The notes beneath the pieces are model-generated. The model was not told the origin of the DNA. It saw nothing but the letters and a program-made list of their open reading frames with translations, and made no database searches. Positions 1 to 6,142 of a stretch of 6,686 nt of DNA are shown piece by piece. The position numbers and the translations under genes were made by a program. Numbering within the stretch: position 1 is the stretch's first letter; the number at the start of each line of letters is the position of its first letter. Source of the DNA: Bacillota bacterium (lineage in GTDB: Bacteria; Bacillota; Thermosediminibacteria; Thermosediminibacterales; Thermosediminibacteraceae); the NCBI GenBank assembly GCA_003242255.1, contig QGUT01000094.1:1-6686 (forward strand), read 5' to 3'.

Positions 1-1
1 A

Positions 2-712
2 GAATTGGGGGCCCAGGTCATCAGCTGTCCCACCATTAAAATAGTATTTGATTTCGAGGAATCTCAAAAGGCCCTTGATAAGATGATGGATTCAGACCTC
101 GTTATCTTTTCGAGTCCCAATGCGGTGAAGTCCATAGTATCCGCCATGAGAAAAACGGGGTTTGATGTAAGAAACCTGGCGAGGGCGACTTTGGCCGCGG
201 TAGGGAAAAGGACCGCGGAAATATTGAAGGAAAACCTGCTTTTTCCGGAAATCCTGCCTGAAAAATACACATCCGGGGACCTTTTAAAGGCAATTCCCCC
301 CGCGAAAAGAGGGGGAAAAGCCCTTGTGATAACCTCCGACATCGGCGGAAAAGAGCTGGTAAAAGGGCTTGAGGATTTAGGTTACGAGGCTGTGAAAGTT
401 GCCGCTTACAGAAATCTCCCCAATGCCGGTGAAAAATGGAGGATTTTAAAAGAGGCCGAAATGGGATTTGACGCGGCGGTTTTTACAAGCCCTTCGACCT
501 TTATGTACCTTGAACAATTGATAGAAGACCTCTCTTTTCTTAAGGGGAAAACGATGATAATTTCAATAGGGCCCACCACGGCTAAAGCCATAGAAAAGAA
601 AGGATTGAAAGTGGATTTGATGCCGGAAGAAAATACATTGGAAGGCATAGAAAAGGCCTTAATGGAGCTATGGATGGGGAGGGAAAGATATGCGGATTTT
701 AAAAAGACCTAG
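2..712 (+). CDS. hemD: Uroporphyrinogen-III synthase, C-terminal part (5' end outside the window)
   Basis: This cytoplasmic enzyme cyclises hydroxymethylbilane to uroporphyrinogen III, inverting ring D. The frame is open from the first bases (GAA before the TTG at 5), and the text begins inside the typical early HemD segment 'ELGAQVISCPTIKI'. The TTG is therefore not the start, and roughly 25-30 N-terminal residues, or an entire upstream domain, are missing. About 236 residues are visible. They show the two-lobed HEM4 pattern: 'VIFSSPNAVKS' in the first lobe, 'AAVGKRTAEIL', 'LVITSDIGGKELVKGLEDLGYE' at the second-lobe entry, and 'AAVFTSPSTF' with 'IISIGPTTAKAIEKKGLKVDLMPEE' near the C-terminus. 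In many clostridia hemD is fused behind cobA (uroporphyrinogen-III methyltransferase), which cannot be tested here. The 3' end overlaps hemB by 23 nt, which fits translational coupling. Family assignment is firm; the N-terminal architecture is unknown. Confidence 0.93.
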   Translation, partial: ELGAQVISCPTIKIVFDFEESQKALDKMMDSDLVIFSSPNAVKSIVSAMRKTGFDVRNLARATLAAVGKRTAEILKENLLFPEILPEKYTSGDLLKAIPPAKRGGKALVITSDIGGKELVKGLEDLGYEAVKVAAYRNLPNAGEKWRILKEAEMGFDAAVFTSPSTFMYLEQLIEDLSFLKGKTMIISIGPTTAKAIEKKGLKVDLMPEENTLEGIEKALMELWMGRERYADFKKT

Positions 713-1667
713 AAGGCTCAGGATGTCGGAAGGTATCAGGGATATGGTAAGAGAGACCGAGCTTTCGGTAAAGGACCTGGTCTATCCGATATTTGTGGTG
801 CCTGGCCAGGGTGTAATTCAGGAAGTGAAGTTAATGCCCGGGGTTTTTCGTTACTCCGCCGACATGCTTTTGCCGGTGGCAAAAGAGTTAAAGAGCCTGG
901 GCATACCTGCGGTATTGCTTTTCGGCGTGCCCGAAAAGAAGGATTCTACGGCGAGTGAAGCATTCTCGAACGATGGAGCCGTACAAAAAGCAATTGCTAC
1001 AATTAAGGATGCAGAGCCTTCGCTTGTCGTTGTCACCGATGTGTGCCTCTGCGCTTACACCGACCACGGTCACTGCGGTCTGATAAAGGGCGGTGTGGTG
1101 GACAACGACTCCACTTTGGATGTCCTGGCGAAAGTAGCCCTTTCCCATGCCGCGGCCGGGGCCGATGTGGTGGCTCCCTCCGACATGATGGATGGACGGG
1201 TGCTGGCTATAAGGACCGCTTTGGACGAAAGCGGATATACCAATGTTTCCATAATGGCCTACAGCGCTAAGTACGCCTCTGCATTTTACGGGCCGTTCAG
1301 GGAGGCGGCAGATTCTGCGCCGAAATTCGGAGACAGGAAGACTTATCAGATGGACCCCGCCAATTCGGACGAAGCGATAAGGGAAGTAGCACTGGATGTT
1401 GAAGAAGGGGCCGACATTGTGATGGTAAAGCCGGCGCTGGGGTACCTCGATATCATAAGGCGGGTGAAAGAGACATTTCCGGTGCCGGTTGCGGCCTACA
1501 GCGTAAGCGGCGAATACGCCATGATTAAGGCGGCGTCTGCTGCTGGGGCCATAGACGAAGAGAGGGCCGTTTTTGAGGTGCTTACTTGCATAAAAAGGGC
1601 AGGAGCCGACATGATAATAACCTATTTTGCCAGGGATGTGGCAAGATGGCTCTGTACTTTCCTTTGA
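690..1667 (+). CDS. hemB: Delta-aminolevulinic acid dehydratase (porphobilinogen synthase)
   Basis: The enzyme condenses two 5-aminolevulinate molecules into porphobilinogen in the cytoplasm. At 325 residues it has the normal bacterial length. The N-terminus 'RPRRLRMSEGIRDMVRET' and 'DLVYPIFVV' are family signatures. Schiff-base lysines are visible as K194 in 'MAYSAKYASAFYGPF' and K247 in 'IVMVKPALGYLD'. A cysteine cluster C119-x-C121 and C129 in 'DVCLCAYTDHGHCG' marks the zinc-dependent class rather than the Mg-only class with Asp substitutions. The ATG at 690 is supported by a GGGGAGGG ribosome binding site at 676-683, six bases upstream and inside hemD. The last residues (CTFL) run past the usual family end at 'ARWL' and are read through the start of the next gene, giving a 22-nt overlap. 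Identification is very secure. Confidence 0.98.
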   Translation: MRILKRPRRLRMSEGIRDMVRETELSVKDLVYPIFVVPGQGVIQEVKLMPGVFRYSADMLLPVAKELKSLGIPAVLLFGVPEKKDSTASEAFSNDGAVQKAIATIKDAEPSLVVVTDVCLCAYTDHGHCGLIKGGVVDNDSTLDVLAKVALSHAAAGADVVAPSDMMDGRVLAIRTALDESGYTNVSIMAYSAKYASAFYGPFREAADSAPKFGDRKTYQMDPANSDEAIREVALDVEEGADIVMVKPALGYLDIIRRVKETFPVPVAAYSVSGEYAMIKAASAAGAIDEERAVFEVLTCIKRAGADMIITYFARDVARWLCTFL

Positions 1668-2242
1668 TGATTAACCTGAAAGGGAAGAGGTGTCTTGTGG
1701 TGGGGGCCGGCGGTGTGGCCGCAAGAAAGGTAAAGTCGCTGCTCGAGTGCGAGGCTCAAGTCACGGTGGTTTCAAAAAAGGCCTGTTCGGACATAGAGAA
1801 ACTTGCACAAGAAGGGAAGATAAAATTAATAGAAAAAAGTTTTTCGCCTGAAGACCTCGATGGAAACTTTTTGGTCTTTGCCGCTTCGGACGACCCGATT
1901 ACCAACAGACTGGCGGCCATAGAGGCTGCAAAGAGGGGCATTCCGGTGAATGTGGCAGATAGCCCCGAGCTTTCCACATTTATCGTCCCGTCGTTTTTGC
2001 GAAAAGGTCACCTCACCATCTCCGTTTCTACAGGGGGGAAAAGTCCAAGGCTTGCAAGACGGCTGAAGGAATGGATTGAAAGTAATATACCTTCCGGTGT
2101 TGAAGAGCTCTTGTCAAAGCTTGAAAAGGAAAGGAGCTTTGTAAAAAAATCGGGGCTTTCCATGGTTGAAAAGGTCAATTTTTACGATGAAATCATCGAC
2201 AGGAGTGGAATTCTGAAGAAGAAGGGAGATATCGAAAATTGA
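1646..2242 (+). CDS. Precorrin-2 dehydrogenase / sirohydrochlorin-forming SirC-type protein (CysG N-terminal family)
   Basis: This NAD-dependent enzyme oxidises precorrin-2 to sirohydrochlorin, the shared precursor of siroheme and anaerobically made cobalamin. Some relatives also insert iron (ferrochelatase). The 198-residue protein begins 'MALYFPLMINLKGKRCLVVG', the usual family start. A Rossmann loop G20-A-G22-G23-V-A-A-R-K follows. 'VNVADSPELSTFIVPS' carries D105, equivalent to the catalytic aspartate of the CysG/Met8p family. 'SVSTGGKSPRLARRLKEWIE' matches the dimerisation and tetrapyrrole-binding segment. The ATG at 1646 has AGGGA about ten bases upstream and lies in the hemB end (22-nt overlap). 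The frame is open back to 1586, but those residues do not belong to the family. The in-frame ATG at 1667, which overlaps the hemB stop, would remove 'ALYFPL'. No C-terminal methyltransferase domain is present, so SUMT must come from elsewhere, perhaps a cobA part fused to hemD. Whether it also chelates metal cannot be told. Confidence 0.92.
   Translation: MALYFPLMINLKGKRCLVVGAGGVAARKVKSLLECEAQVTVVSKKACSDIEKLAQEGKIKLIEKSFSPEDLDGNFLVFAASDDPITNRLAAIEAAKRGIPVNVADSPELSTFIVPSFLRKGHLTISVSTGGKSPRLARRLKEWIESNIPSGVEELLSKLEKERSFVKKSGLSMVEKVNFYDEIIDRSGILKKKGDIEN
2222..2228 (+). promoter_or_regulatory. Ribosome binding site fixing the TTG start of hemL
   Basis: AAGGGAG lies ten bases before the TTG at 2239, inside the end of the precorrin-2 dehydrogenase gene. 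No other start codon in frame gives the conserved HemL N-terminus with comparable spacing, so the TTG is accepted. The TTG overlaps the upstream TGA in a TTGA arrangement, typical of coupled reinitiation. Confidence 0.7.
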
Positions 2243-3525
2243 AGTCGAGAAGTCTTTTCGAGAGAGCTTTAGCTCTGATGCCAGGAGGAGTAAATAGCCC
2301 CGTCAGGGCTTTCCGGGCCGTGGGAATGGACCCGGTTTTTATCAGGAGAGGTTACGGCAGCAGGATATGGGACGAGGACGGCAACGAATACATAGACTAC
2401 GTGCTCTCCTGGGGGCCCCTGATACTGGGCCATGCCCACCCCGATGTGGTTGAGGCCATAAAAAATCAGGTGGAAAAAGGGACCAGCTTCGGTGCGTGCA
2501 CGGAAATAGAGGTGCTCCTTGCGGAAAAGATAGTGGAGAGTATTTCCTCGGTGGAAGTAGTGCGCCTTGTAAATTCCGGCACTGAAGCAACCATGAGCGC
2601 CATCCGGTTGGCAAGGGGCTATACCAAGAGAAAATACGTGGTTAAATTTTCGGGCTGCTATCACGGCCACTCCGACGGCCTCCTGATAAAAGGGGGTTCT
2701 GGTCTTGTAACTTTTGGCGTGCCGGATTCGGCGGGGGTGCCCGAAGAAATTGCGGGCCTCACCATTGTAGCGCCTTACAACGACGAGGAGAAAGTAGCTG
2801 AAATTTTTGCCGAAAAAGGCGATGAAATAGCGGCTGTTATAGTGGAGCCGGTGGCGGGCAATATGGGAGTTGTACCGCCCAAGGAGGGGTTTTTGGAAGC
2901 TTTAAGGGAAATTACAAAAAAGTACGGAGCCTTACTGATATTCGATGAGGTGATAACAGGGTTCAGGCTGTCTTATTCCGGTGCCCAGGGTTATTACGGC
3001 ATAGAGCCGGACCTCACGACTCTCGGGAAAATCATAGGAGGGGGGCTCCCAGTGGGGGCCTACGGAGGCAGGGAGGATATAATGAGGCTGGTTTCTCCCG
3101 AAGGGCCGGTGTACCAGGCGGGGACCCTTTCGGGGAATCCCCTCGCCACTGCAGCCGGATACGCCACTTTGAAGGTGCTTTCAGAAAATCCCGGAATTTA
3201 CGATAAAATGGATAGACTTGCTGAAAAACTTTGCCAGGGACTGAAGGACATTATGGAAAGGGCAAAAATCCCCGTCTTTATAAACAGGGCGGGGAGTATG
3301 TTGACGATGTTTTTTACCGGTGAAGAGGTCAAGGATTACGATTCGGCGTTAAAGGCAGACACTAAGATGTACGCCGCCTTTTTCAGGGAAATGTTGAAAA
3401 GAGGGGTGTACCTGCCGCCCTCCCAGTTTGAGGCCGTTTTTTTGAGCGCCGCCCACACCGAGGAGGACGTAGAAAAGACTTTGGAAGCCGCCGAGAGCGC
3501 CGCCGGAACTCTCAGAAAACTATAG
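2239..3525 (+). CDS. hemL: Glutamate-1-semialdehyde 2,1-aminomutase
   Basis: This PLP enzyme converts glutamate-1-semialdehyde to 5-aminolevulinate, the last step of the C5 route that feeds HemB. The 428 residues match the family's usual length. Near the N-terminus it has 'LMPGGVNSPVRAF', followed by 'NSGTEATMSAIRLAR' (cofactor phosphate loop), 'FSGCYHGHSDGLL', 'IFDEVITGFR' with D236 facing the pyridine nitrogen, and 'LGKIIGGGLPVGAYGG' with the PLP lysine K264. The D-to-K spacing of 28 matches well-studied GSA aminomutases. 'YQAGTLSGNPLA' is the usual segment of the neighbouring subunit. It starts with TTG overlapping the previous stop by four bases (see the separate RBS entry). It is the last clear tetrapyrrole gene, and no intrinsic terminator with a T run follows it. 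GSA dehydrogenase partner HemA is not in the window and probably lies upstream. Confidence 0.98.
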   Translation: MKSRSLFERALALMPGGVNSPVRAFRAVGMDPVFIRRGYGSRIWDEDGNEYIDYVLSWGPLILGHAHPDVVEAIKNQVEKGTSFGACTEIEVLLAEKIVESISSVEVVRLVNSGTEATMSAIRLARGYTKRKYVVKFSGCYHGHSDGLLIKGGSGLVTFGVPDSAGVPEEIAGLTIVAPYNDEEKVAEIFAEKGDEIAAVIVEPVAGNMGVVPPKEGFLEALREITKKYGALLIFDEVITGFRLSYSGAQGYYGIEPDLTTLGKIIGGGLPVGAYGGREDIMRLVSPEGPVYQAGTLSGNPLATAAGYATLKVLSENPGIYDKMDRLAEKLCQGLKDIMERAKIPVFINRAGSMLTMFFTGEEVKDYDSALKADTKMYAAFFREMLKRGVYLPPSQFEAVFLSAAHTEEDVEKTLEAAESAAGTLRKL

Positions 3526-3539
3526 GACTTGCAATAAAT

Positions 3540-3595
3540 CCGCCTTCCTTTCATAGATTCTAATTAGGTGAATTGTAGATTTGAAAGGAGGGCGG
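3540..3595 (+). repeat. Inverted repeat / potential RNA hairpin covering the Shine-Dalgarno of the oxidase gene
   Basis: The left arm 3540-3553 (CCGCCTTCCTTTCA) pairs along all 14 positions with the right arm 3582-3595 (TGAAAGGAGGGCGG), with one G-U wobble and no mismatch. The loop is 28 nt and itself contains ATTC/GAAT arms around the palindrome CTAATTAG (3560-3567). The right arm includes the complete AAAGGAGG ribosome binding site of the next gene, so in mRNA that reads through from hemL the site would be buried. No T run follows, so it does not look like a standard intrinsic terminator. Function is inferred from position only. Confidence 0.65.
3584..3591 (+). promoter_or_regulatory. Ribosome binding site fixing the GTG start of the oxidase
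   Basis: AAAGGAGG ends seven bases before GTG at 3599, an ideal distance. The upstream in-frame TTG at 3581 overlaps this site and has no Shine-Dalgarno sequence of its own, so GTG is chosen. The site lies within the right arm of the inverted repeat at 3540-3595. Confidence 0.8.
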
Positions 3596-3598
3596 ACC

Positions 3599-5341
3599 GT
3601 GCCCTACAATAGCGACCGATTTTCTGGGAAAGCCGAACTTCCCCCGTACATGCCCGACAATCCCACCGACGAAGAAAGACATGCGCTTTTATGGCATTCG
3701 TTAAAAAAAGGAGGCCGTCCTGAAGATATAGATGACGTCATAAGGGCCCTTGCGCCGCCGCCCGATGTCACCACTATTGCGCCACCCGGCCGCTTTAAAG
3801 GGATGAGAGTCGGTATAATCGGAGGAGGACAAGCGGGACTTGCTGCAGCCTTTGAACTTAGAAAACTGGGTTTTGACATCACGGTTTTCGAAGCATTGAA
3901 AAGAATCGGCGGGCGCTTTTATACCTATTATTTTGACGAAGAAGAAAGGTATTACGGCGAACTGGGGACCATGAGGTTTCCGGTCTCCCACGAAACCACC
4001 TGGCACTATATAAATCTGTTCGGGCTAAAGACCCGGCCCTTCGTCCAGAACAACCGGAATGCCATTTTGTACATAAGAGGCGAGAGGGCGAGGAACGACC
4101 CGGCGGGAAAAAGCATCATGGAAAGGATATACCCTAAATTTCACCTCTCCCCGAAGGAGAGGAACACGCCTCCCTCCGAGCTTCAATTCTACGCCCTCGA
4201 ATCCCCCATCTTGAGAATGCCGGAAAAAGTAAGGCCTCAGCTGATCACCACTCGAGAAGATTACAGCCCCGAGATACTTTATTTCGACAGCCAGAGCGCC
4301 CGGGACATATTTGAGAAGGGGGGCTTGAGCCAAGAGGCCATAAACCTCATAGGGAGCCTATCGCCCTCCGTGAGTGCTTATCTTTACCACAATTACATAG
4401 AAGTCCTCCGGGAGGCCTATGCGTACGATTTCGTCTTCCTTTACGAAATTGTGGGGGGCTCCGTAAAGCTTCCCCGTGCCTTTTACCGGTCCCTCATGAG
4501 CGAAAATCCCCCCGAATACGGCGGCATCCCCGGAAACCTTCTGGGAAAGGTCGCCTGGAAGAGCGGCGCCTACGTGGACGGGATATTCAGGATGAGGCCC
4601 GACGGCAGGGTGACGGTGAGGTACAGGGACATGGATACGGGGGACCACCGGCAGGAGGACTTCGACTTCGTGGTGTGCGCCATCCCCTTTTCCACCCTGC
4701 GCAATGCCAGAATAGATCCGCCCTTTTCACCGAGGAAGATGCAGGCCATCCGGGAACTCACCTATGCCCAGGCCCAGAAAAGCCTGATGTTCTGCAGGTT
4801 CCGCTTCTGGGAAAAGGGAGGCGTTGATGAGCGGATAATAGGGGGCGGGAGTTTCACGGACCTTCCCATATCCCAGATTTGGTACCCCTCGGACCACGCG
4901 CGCCTCGAAAAGGCTGGAGATTACTCGAGTTGGGATTTTCGATACGGAACCTCTCCCGACGAGCCGGGGGTGCTGCTGGCCTCGTACAACTTCATCCAGG
5001 ACGCGGTCAGGCTTGGGAATCTCCCCGAATTCATGGCCTTTGAAATAATAAAAAGGCAGGTGGAACAGGTCCACGGCCTTCCCTACCGGTATCTGGACGG
5101 CATAGCTTTGGGCTTCGCGAGGGTCCACTGGGACCGGGAGCCGGCCCATCTAGGAGCCTTTGCCTATTACATGCCCGAACAGAAGAGGCTGTTTTCCTAC
5201 GCCGTGACCCTGCCGGAGTACGGCGGCCGGGTGTTTTTCGCCGGCGAGCACATTTCTGCCACTCACTCCTGGGCCAACGGCGCTTACAGGACAGCCCGGC
5301 AGGCGGCCCTGGACATCGCCAGGAATGCCTACAGGATTTAA
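3599..5341 (+). CDS. FAD-dependent L-amino-acid-oxidase-like flavin amine oxidase
   Basis: The gene encodes a 580-residue flavoprotein with no signal peptide or membrane segment, so probably cytoplasmic. About 70 leading residues ('DEERHALLWHSLKKGGRPEDIDD') precede the FAD Rossmann motif G75-G-G77-Q-A-G80, with E98 ending strand 2 ('VFEALKRIGGRF'). By-eye comparison from memory with snake-venom L-amino acid oxidases recovers many landmarks in order: 'GELGTMRFP' with R126 (carboxylate-binding arginine, Arg90 there), 'YEIVGGSVKLP', K394 in 'QKSLMFCRFRFWE' (Lys326), 'TDLPISQIWYP' with Y429 (Tyr372), and 'FFAGEHISATHSWANGAYRTA' with W558 (Trp465). This supports oxidative deamination of an L-amino acid or similar amine to imino/keto acid, with H2O2 if O2 is the acceptor. 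Substrate and true electron acceptor are unknown. Other possibilities are a monoamine oxidase or a tryptophan 2-monooxygenase-like enzyme. It sits 73 nt after hemL and ends before the nagR control region. Its biological link to either neighbour is unclear. Confidence 0.87.
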   Translation: MPYNSDRFSGKAELPPYMPDNPTDEERHALLWHSLKKGGRPEDIDDVIRALAPPPDVTTIAPPGRFKGMRVGIIGGGQAGLAAAFELRKLGFDITVFEALKRIGGRFYTYYFDEEERYYGELGTMRFPVSHETTWHYINLFGLKTRPFVQNNRNAILYIRGERARNDPAGKSIMERIYPKFHLSPKERNTPPSELQFYALESPILRMPEKVRPQLITTREDYSPEILYFDSQSARDIFEKGGLSQEAINLIGSLSPSVSAYLYHNYIEVLREAYAYDFVFLYEIVGGSVKLPRAFYRSLMSENPPEYGGIPGNLLGKVAWKSGAYVDGIFRMRPDGRVTVRYRDMDTGDHRQEDFDFVVCAIPFSTLRNARIDPPFSPRKMQAIRELTYAQAQKSLMFCRFRFWEKGGVDERIIGGGSFTDLPISQIWYPSDHARLEKAGDYSSWDFRYGTSPDEPGVLLASYNFIQDAVRLGNLPEFMAFEIIKRQVEQVHGLPYRYLDGIALGFARVHWDREPAHLGAFAYYMPEQKRLFSYAVTLPEYGGRVFFAGEHISATHSWANGAYRTARQAALDIARNAYRI

Positions 5342-5362
5342 TTTAAATTTTTTTAATTTAAC

Positions 5363-5374
5363 ATGTATATACAT
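5363..5374. promoter_or_regulatory. Candidate GntR/HutC-type operator (12-bp perfect palindrome)
   Basis: ATGTATATACAT is its own reverse complement and contains GTATATAC, which fits the GTMTAKAC core consensus described for the HutC subfamily of GntR regulators. It lies just upstream of the predicted -35 box of the following gntR gene, whose product belongs to that subfamily. The flanking DNA is very AT-rich, so a chance palindrome is possible. Confidence 0.5.
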
Positions 5375-5375
5375 A

Positions 5376-5404
5376 TAGACATATATACCAATTGGTGGTA
5401 TAAA
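5376..5404 (+). promoter_or_regulatory. Predicted sigma-A-type promoter for the gntR-nagB unit
   Basis: TAGACA at 5376-5381 (five of six to TTGACA) and TATAAA at 5399-5404 (five of six to TATAAT) are separated by exactly 17 bp. AT-rich DNA at 5339-5375 could act as an UP-like element. Transcription would begin near 5411, giving a very short leader with the GGAGGG site almost at its 5' end before the ATG at 5423. The boxes are seen directly; activity is inferred. Confidence 0.6.
5384..5402. promoter_or_regulatory. Candidate operator: 19-bp inverted repeat overlapping the -10 box
   Basis: TATACCA (5384-5390), five bases ATTGG, then TGGTATA (5396-5402) form perfect 7-bp arms. A second, shorter palindrome ACCAATTGGT (5387-5396) is nested in it. 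The repeat fills the spacer between the -35 and -10 boxes and covers part of the -10, where a bound dimer would block RNA polymerase. The likely ligand is the GntR-family protein encoded immediately downstream, giving autorepression. It does not closely match the published TGGTCTAGACCA-type NagR/DasR site: the ACCA and TGGT half-sites are in the opposite order. Confidence 0.55.
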
Positions 5405-5422
5405 TAAAGTGGGAGGGATTTT

Positions 5423-6130
5423 ATGCCATTCAAAAAAGGACCGATTCCGGCCTATTTCAGGCTGAAGCAGATAATAATCGACGATATAAAAAAGAAGGGG
5501 ATGAACCCCGGGGACATGCTCCCTTCCGAGCGGGAATACTGCGAGCGCTTCGGCTTGAGCAGGATGACCGTAAGGCAGGCCTTGAAGGAACTGGAGCACG
5601 AGGGGATCATAGTCAGGGAAAGGGGAAGGGGGAGTTTCGTGGCAATACCTCCCATAGAGCAGGAGGGAATCATGAGCTTTACCGAAATGGTAAGGGCCAA
5701 GGGCCTGGAGCCCGAGACGGAAGTGCTCGAATTCCAAAAAAGGCCGGCAGGCCCCTGGGGGGAGTTCCTGGAAATCGGCGAGAAGGAAGAAATATATGAG
5801 ATTACCCGCTTGAGAAAAGCCAGTGGGGTGCCGATAGCGGTGGAGACGGTTTTCATACCGGCGCTCCTGGTGCCCGGCATCGAAGCCGCCGACCTTTCCG
5901 GTTCGCTCTTTACGGTCCTTCAAGAGCGCTACGGCATTGAAATAAAAAGGTCCAAGACCAGTTTTTCGGCCGTTTTGTCCACGCCGGAGATGGAAAAGGT
6001 GCTGATGCTGGGAGGAACCTGGCCTCTTTTGAGGGTGGAAAGTCTCAACTTTTATACAAAGCCAATTTATTACGAAATCTCGCACTACCGCTCCGACCAG
6101 TTCAAGATAACGGTAAATATCAGTAGATAG
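5423..6130 (+). CDS. GntR-family (HutC subfamily) transcriptional regulator, NagR/YvoA-like
   Basis: This 235-residue DNA-binding repressor-type protein has an N-terminal winged helix-turn-helix at about residues 8-75: 'PGDMLPSEREYCERFGLS', recognition helix 'SRMTVRQALKELEHEGII', wing 'RERGRGSFV'. A UTRA effector domain follows at about 82-232. In the UTRA part, R129-x-R131 ('ITRLRKASG'), E141 ('VETVFIP') and 'YYEISHYRSDQFK' resemble the amino-sugar-phosphate pocket of Bacillus NagR/YvoA; this comparison is from memory. The start ATG at 5423 has GGAGGG five bases upstream. The stop TAG overlaps the ribosome binding site of nagB, placed 12 nt downstream. This pairing makes N-acetylglucosamine-6-P or glucosamine-6-P the most likely effector and nagB a likely target. 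It is probably autoregulated through the palindromes at 5363-5374 and 5384-5402. A different sugar-phosphate effector remains possible, so I give no gene symbol. Confidence 0.92.
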   Translation: MPFKKGPIPAYFRLKQIIIDDIKKKGMNPGDMLPSEREYCERFGLSRMTVRQALKELEHEGIIVRERGRGSFVAIPPIEQEGIMSFTEMVRAKGLEPETEVLEFQKRPAGPWGEFLEIGEKEEIYEITRLRKASGVPIAVETVFIPALLVPGIEAADLSGSLFTVLQERYGIEIKRSKTSFSAVLSTPEMEKVLMLGGTWPLLRVESLNFYTKPIYYEISHYRSDQFKITVNISR

Positions 6131-6142
6131 GAGGGATTCCGG

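Noticed and set aside
5..7. TTG at 5 as the start of hemD
   Set aside because: The frame continues upstream to the window edge and the protein would lack the conserved first strand of HemD, so the gene is cut rather than starting here.
1586..1645. ATG at 1586 as the start of the precorrin-2 dehydrogenase
   Set aside because: The extra 20 residues are out-of-frame hemB sequence without family similarity, and the start at 1646 gives the usual N-terminus.
2269..2670. Open frame of 133 codons on the - strand inside hemL
   Set aside because: It lies fully opposite a strongly conserved gene, has no recognisable domain and no supporting ribosome binding site was seen.
3581..3583. TTG at 3581 as the start of the oxidase
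   Set aside because: It overlaps the Shine-Dalgarno sequence that serves GTG at 3599 and has none of its own.
5343..5361. TTAAATT-TTTTT-AATTTAA inverted repeat just after the oxidase as an intrinsic terminator
   Set aside because: The stem is made only of A-T pairs and would be too weak, and the T run is in the loop rather than after the stem. It is more likely part of an AT-rich upstream promoter region.
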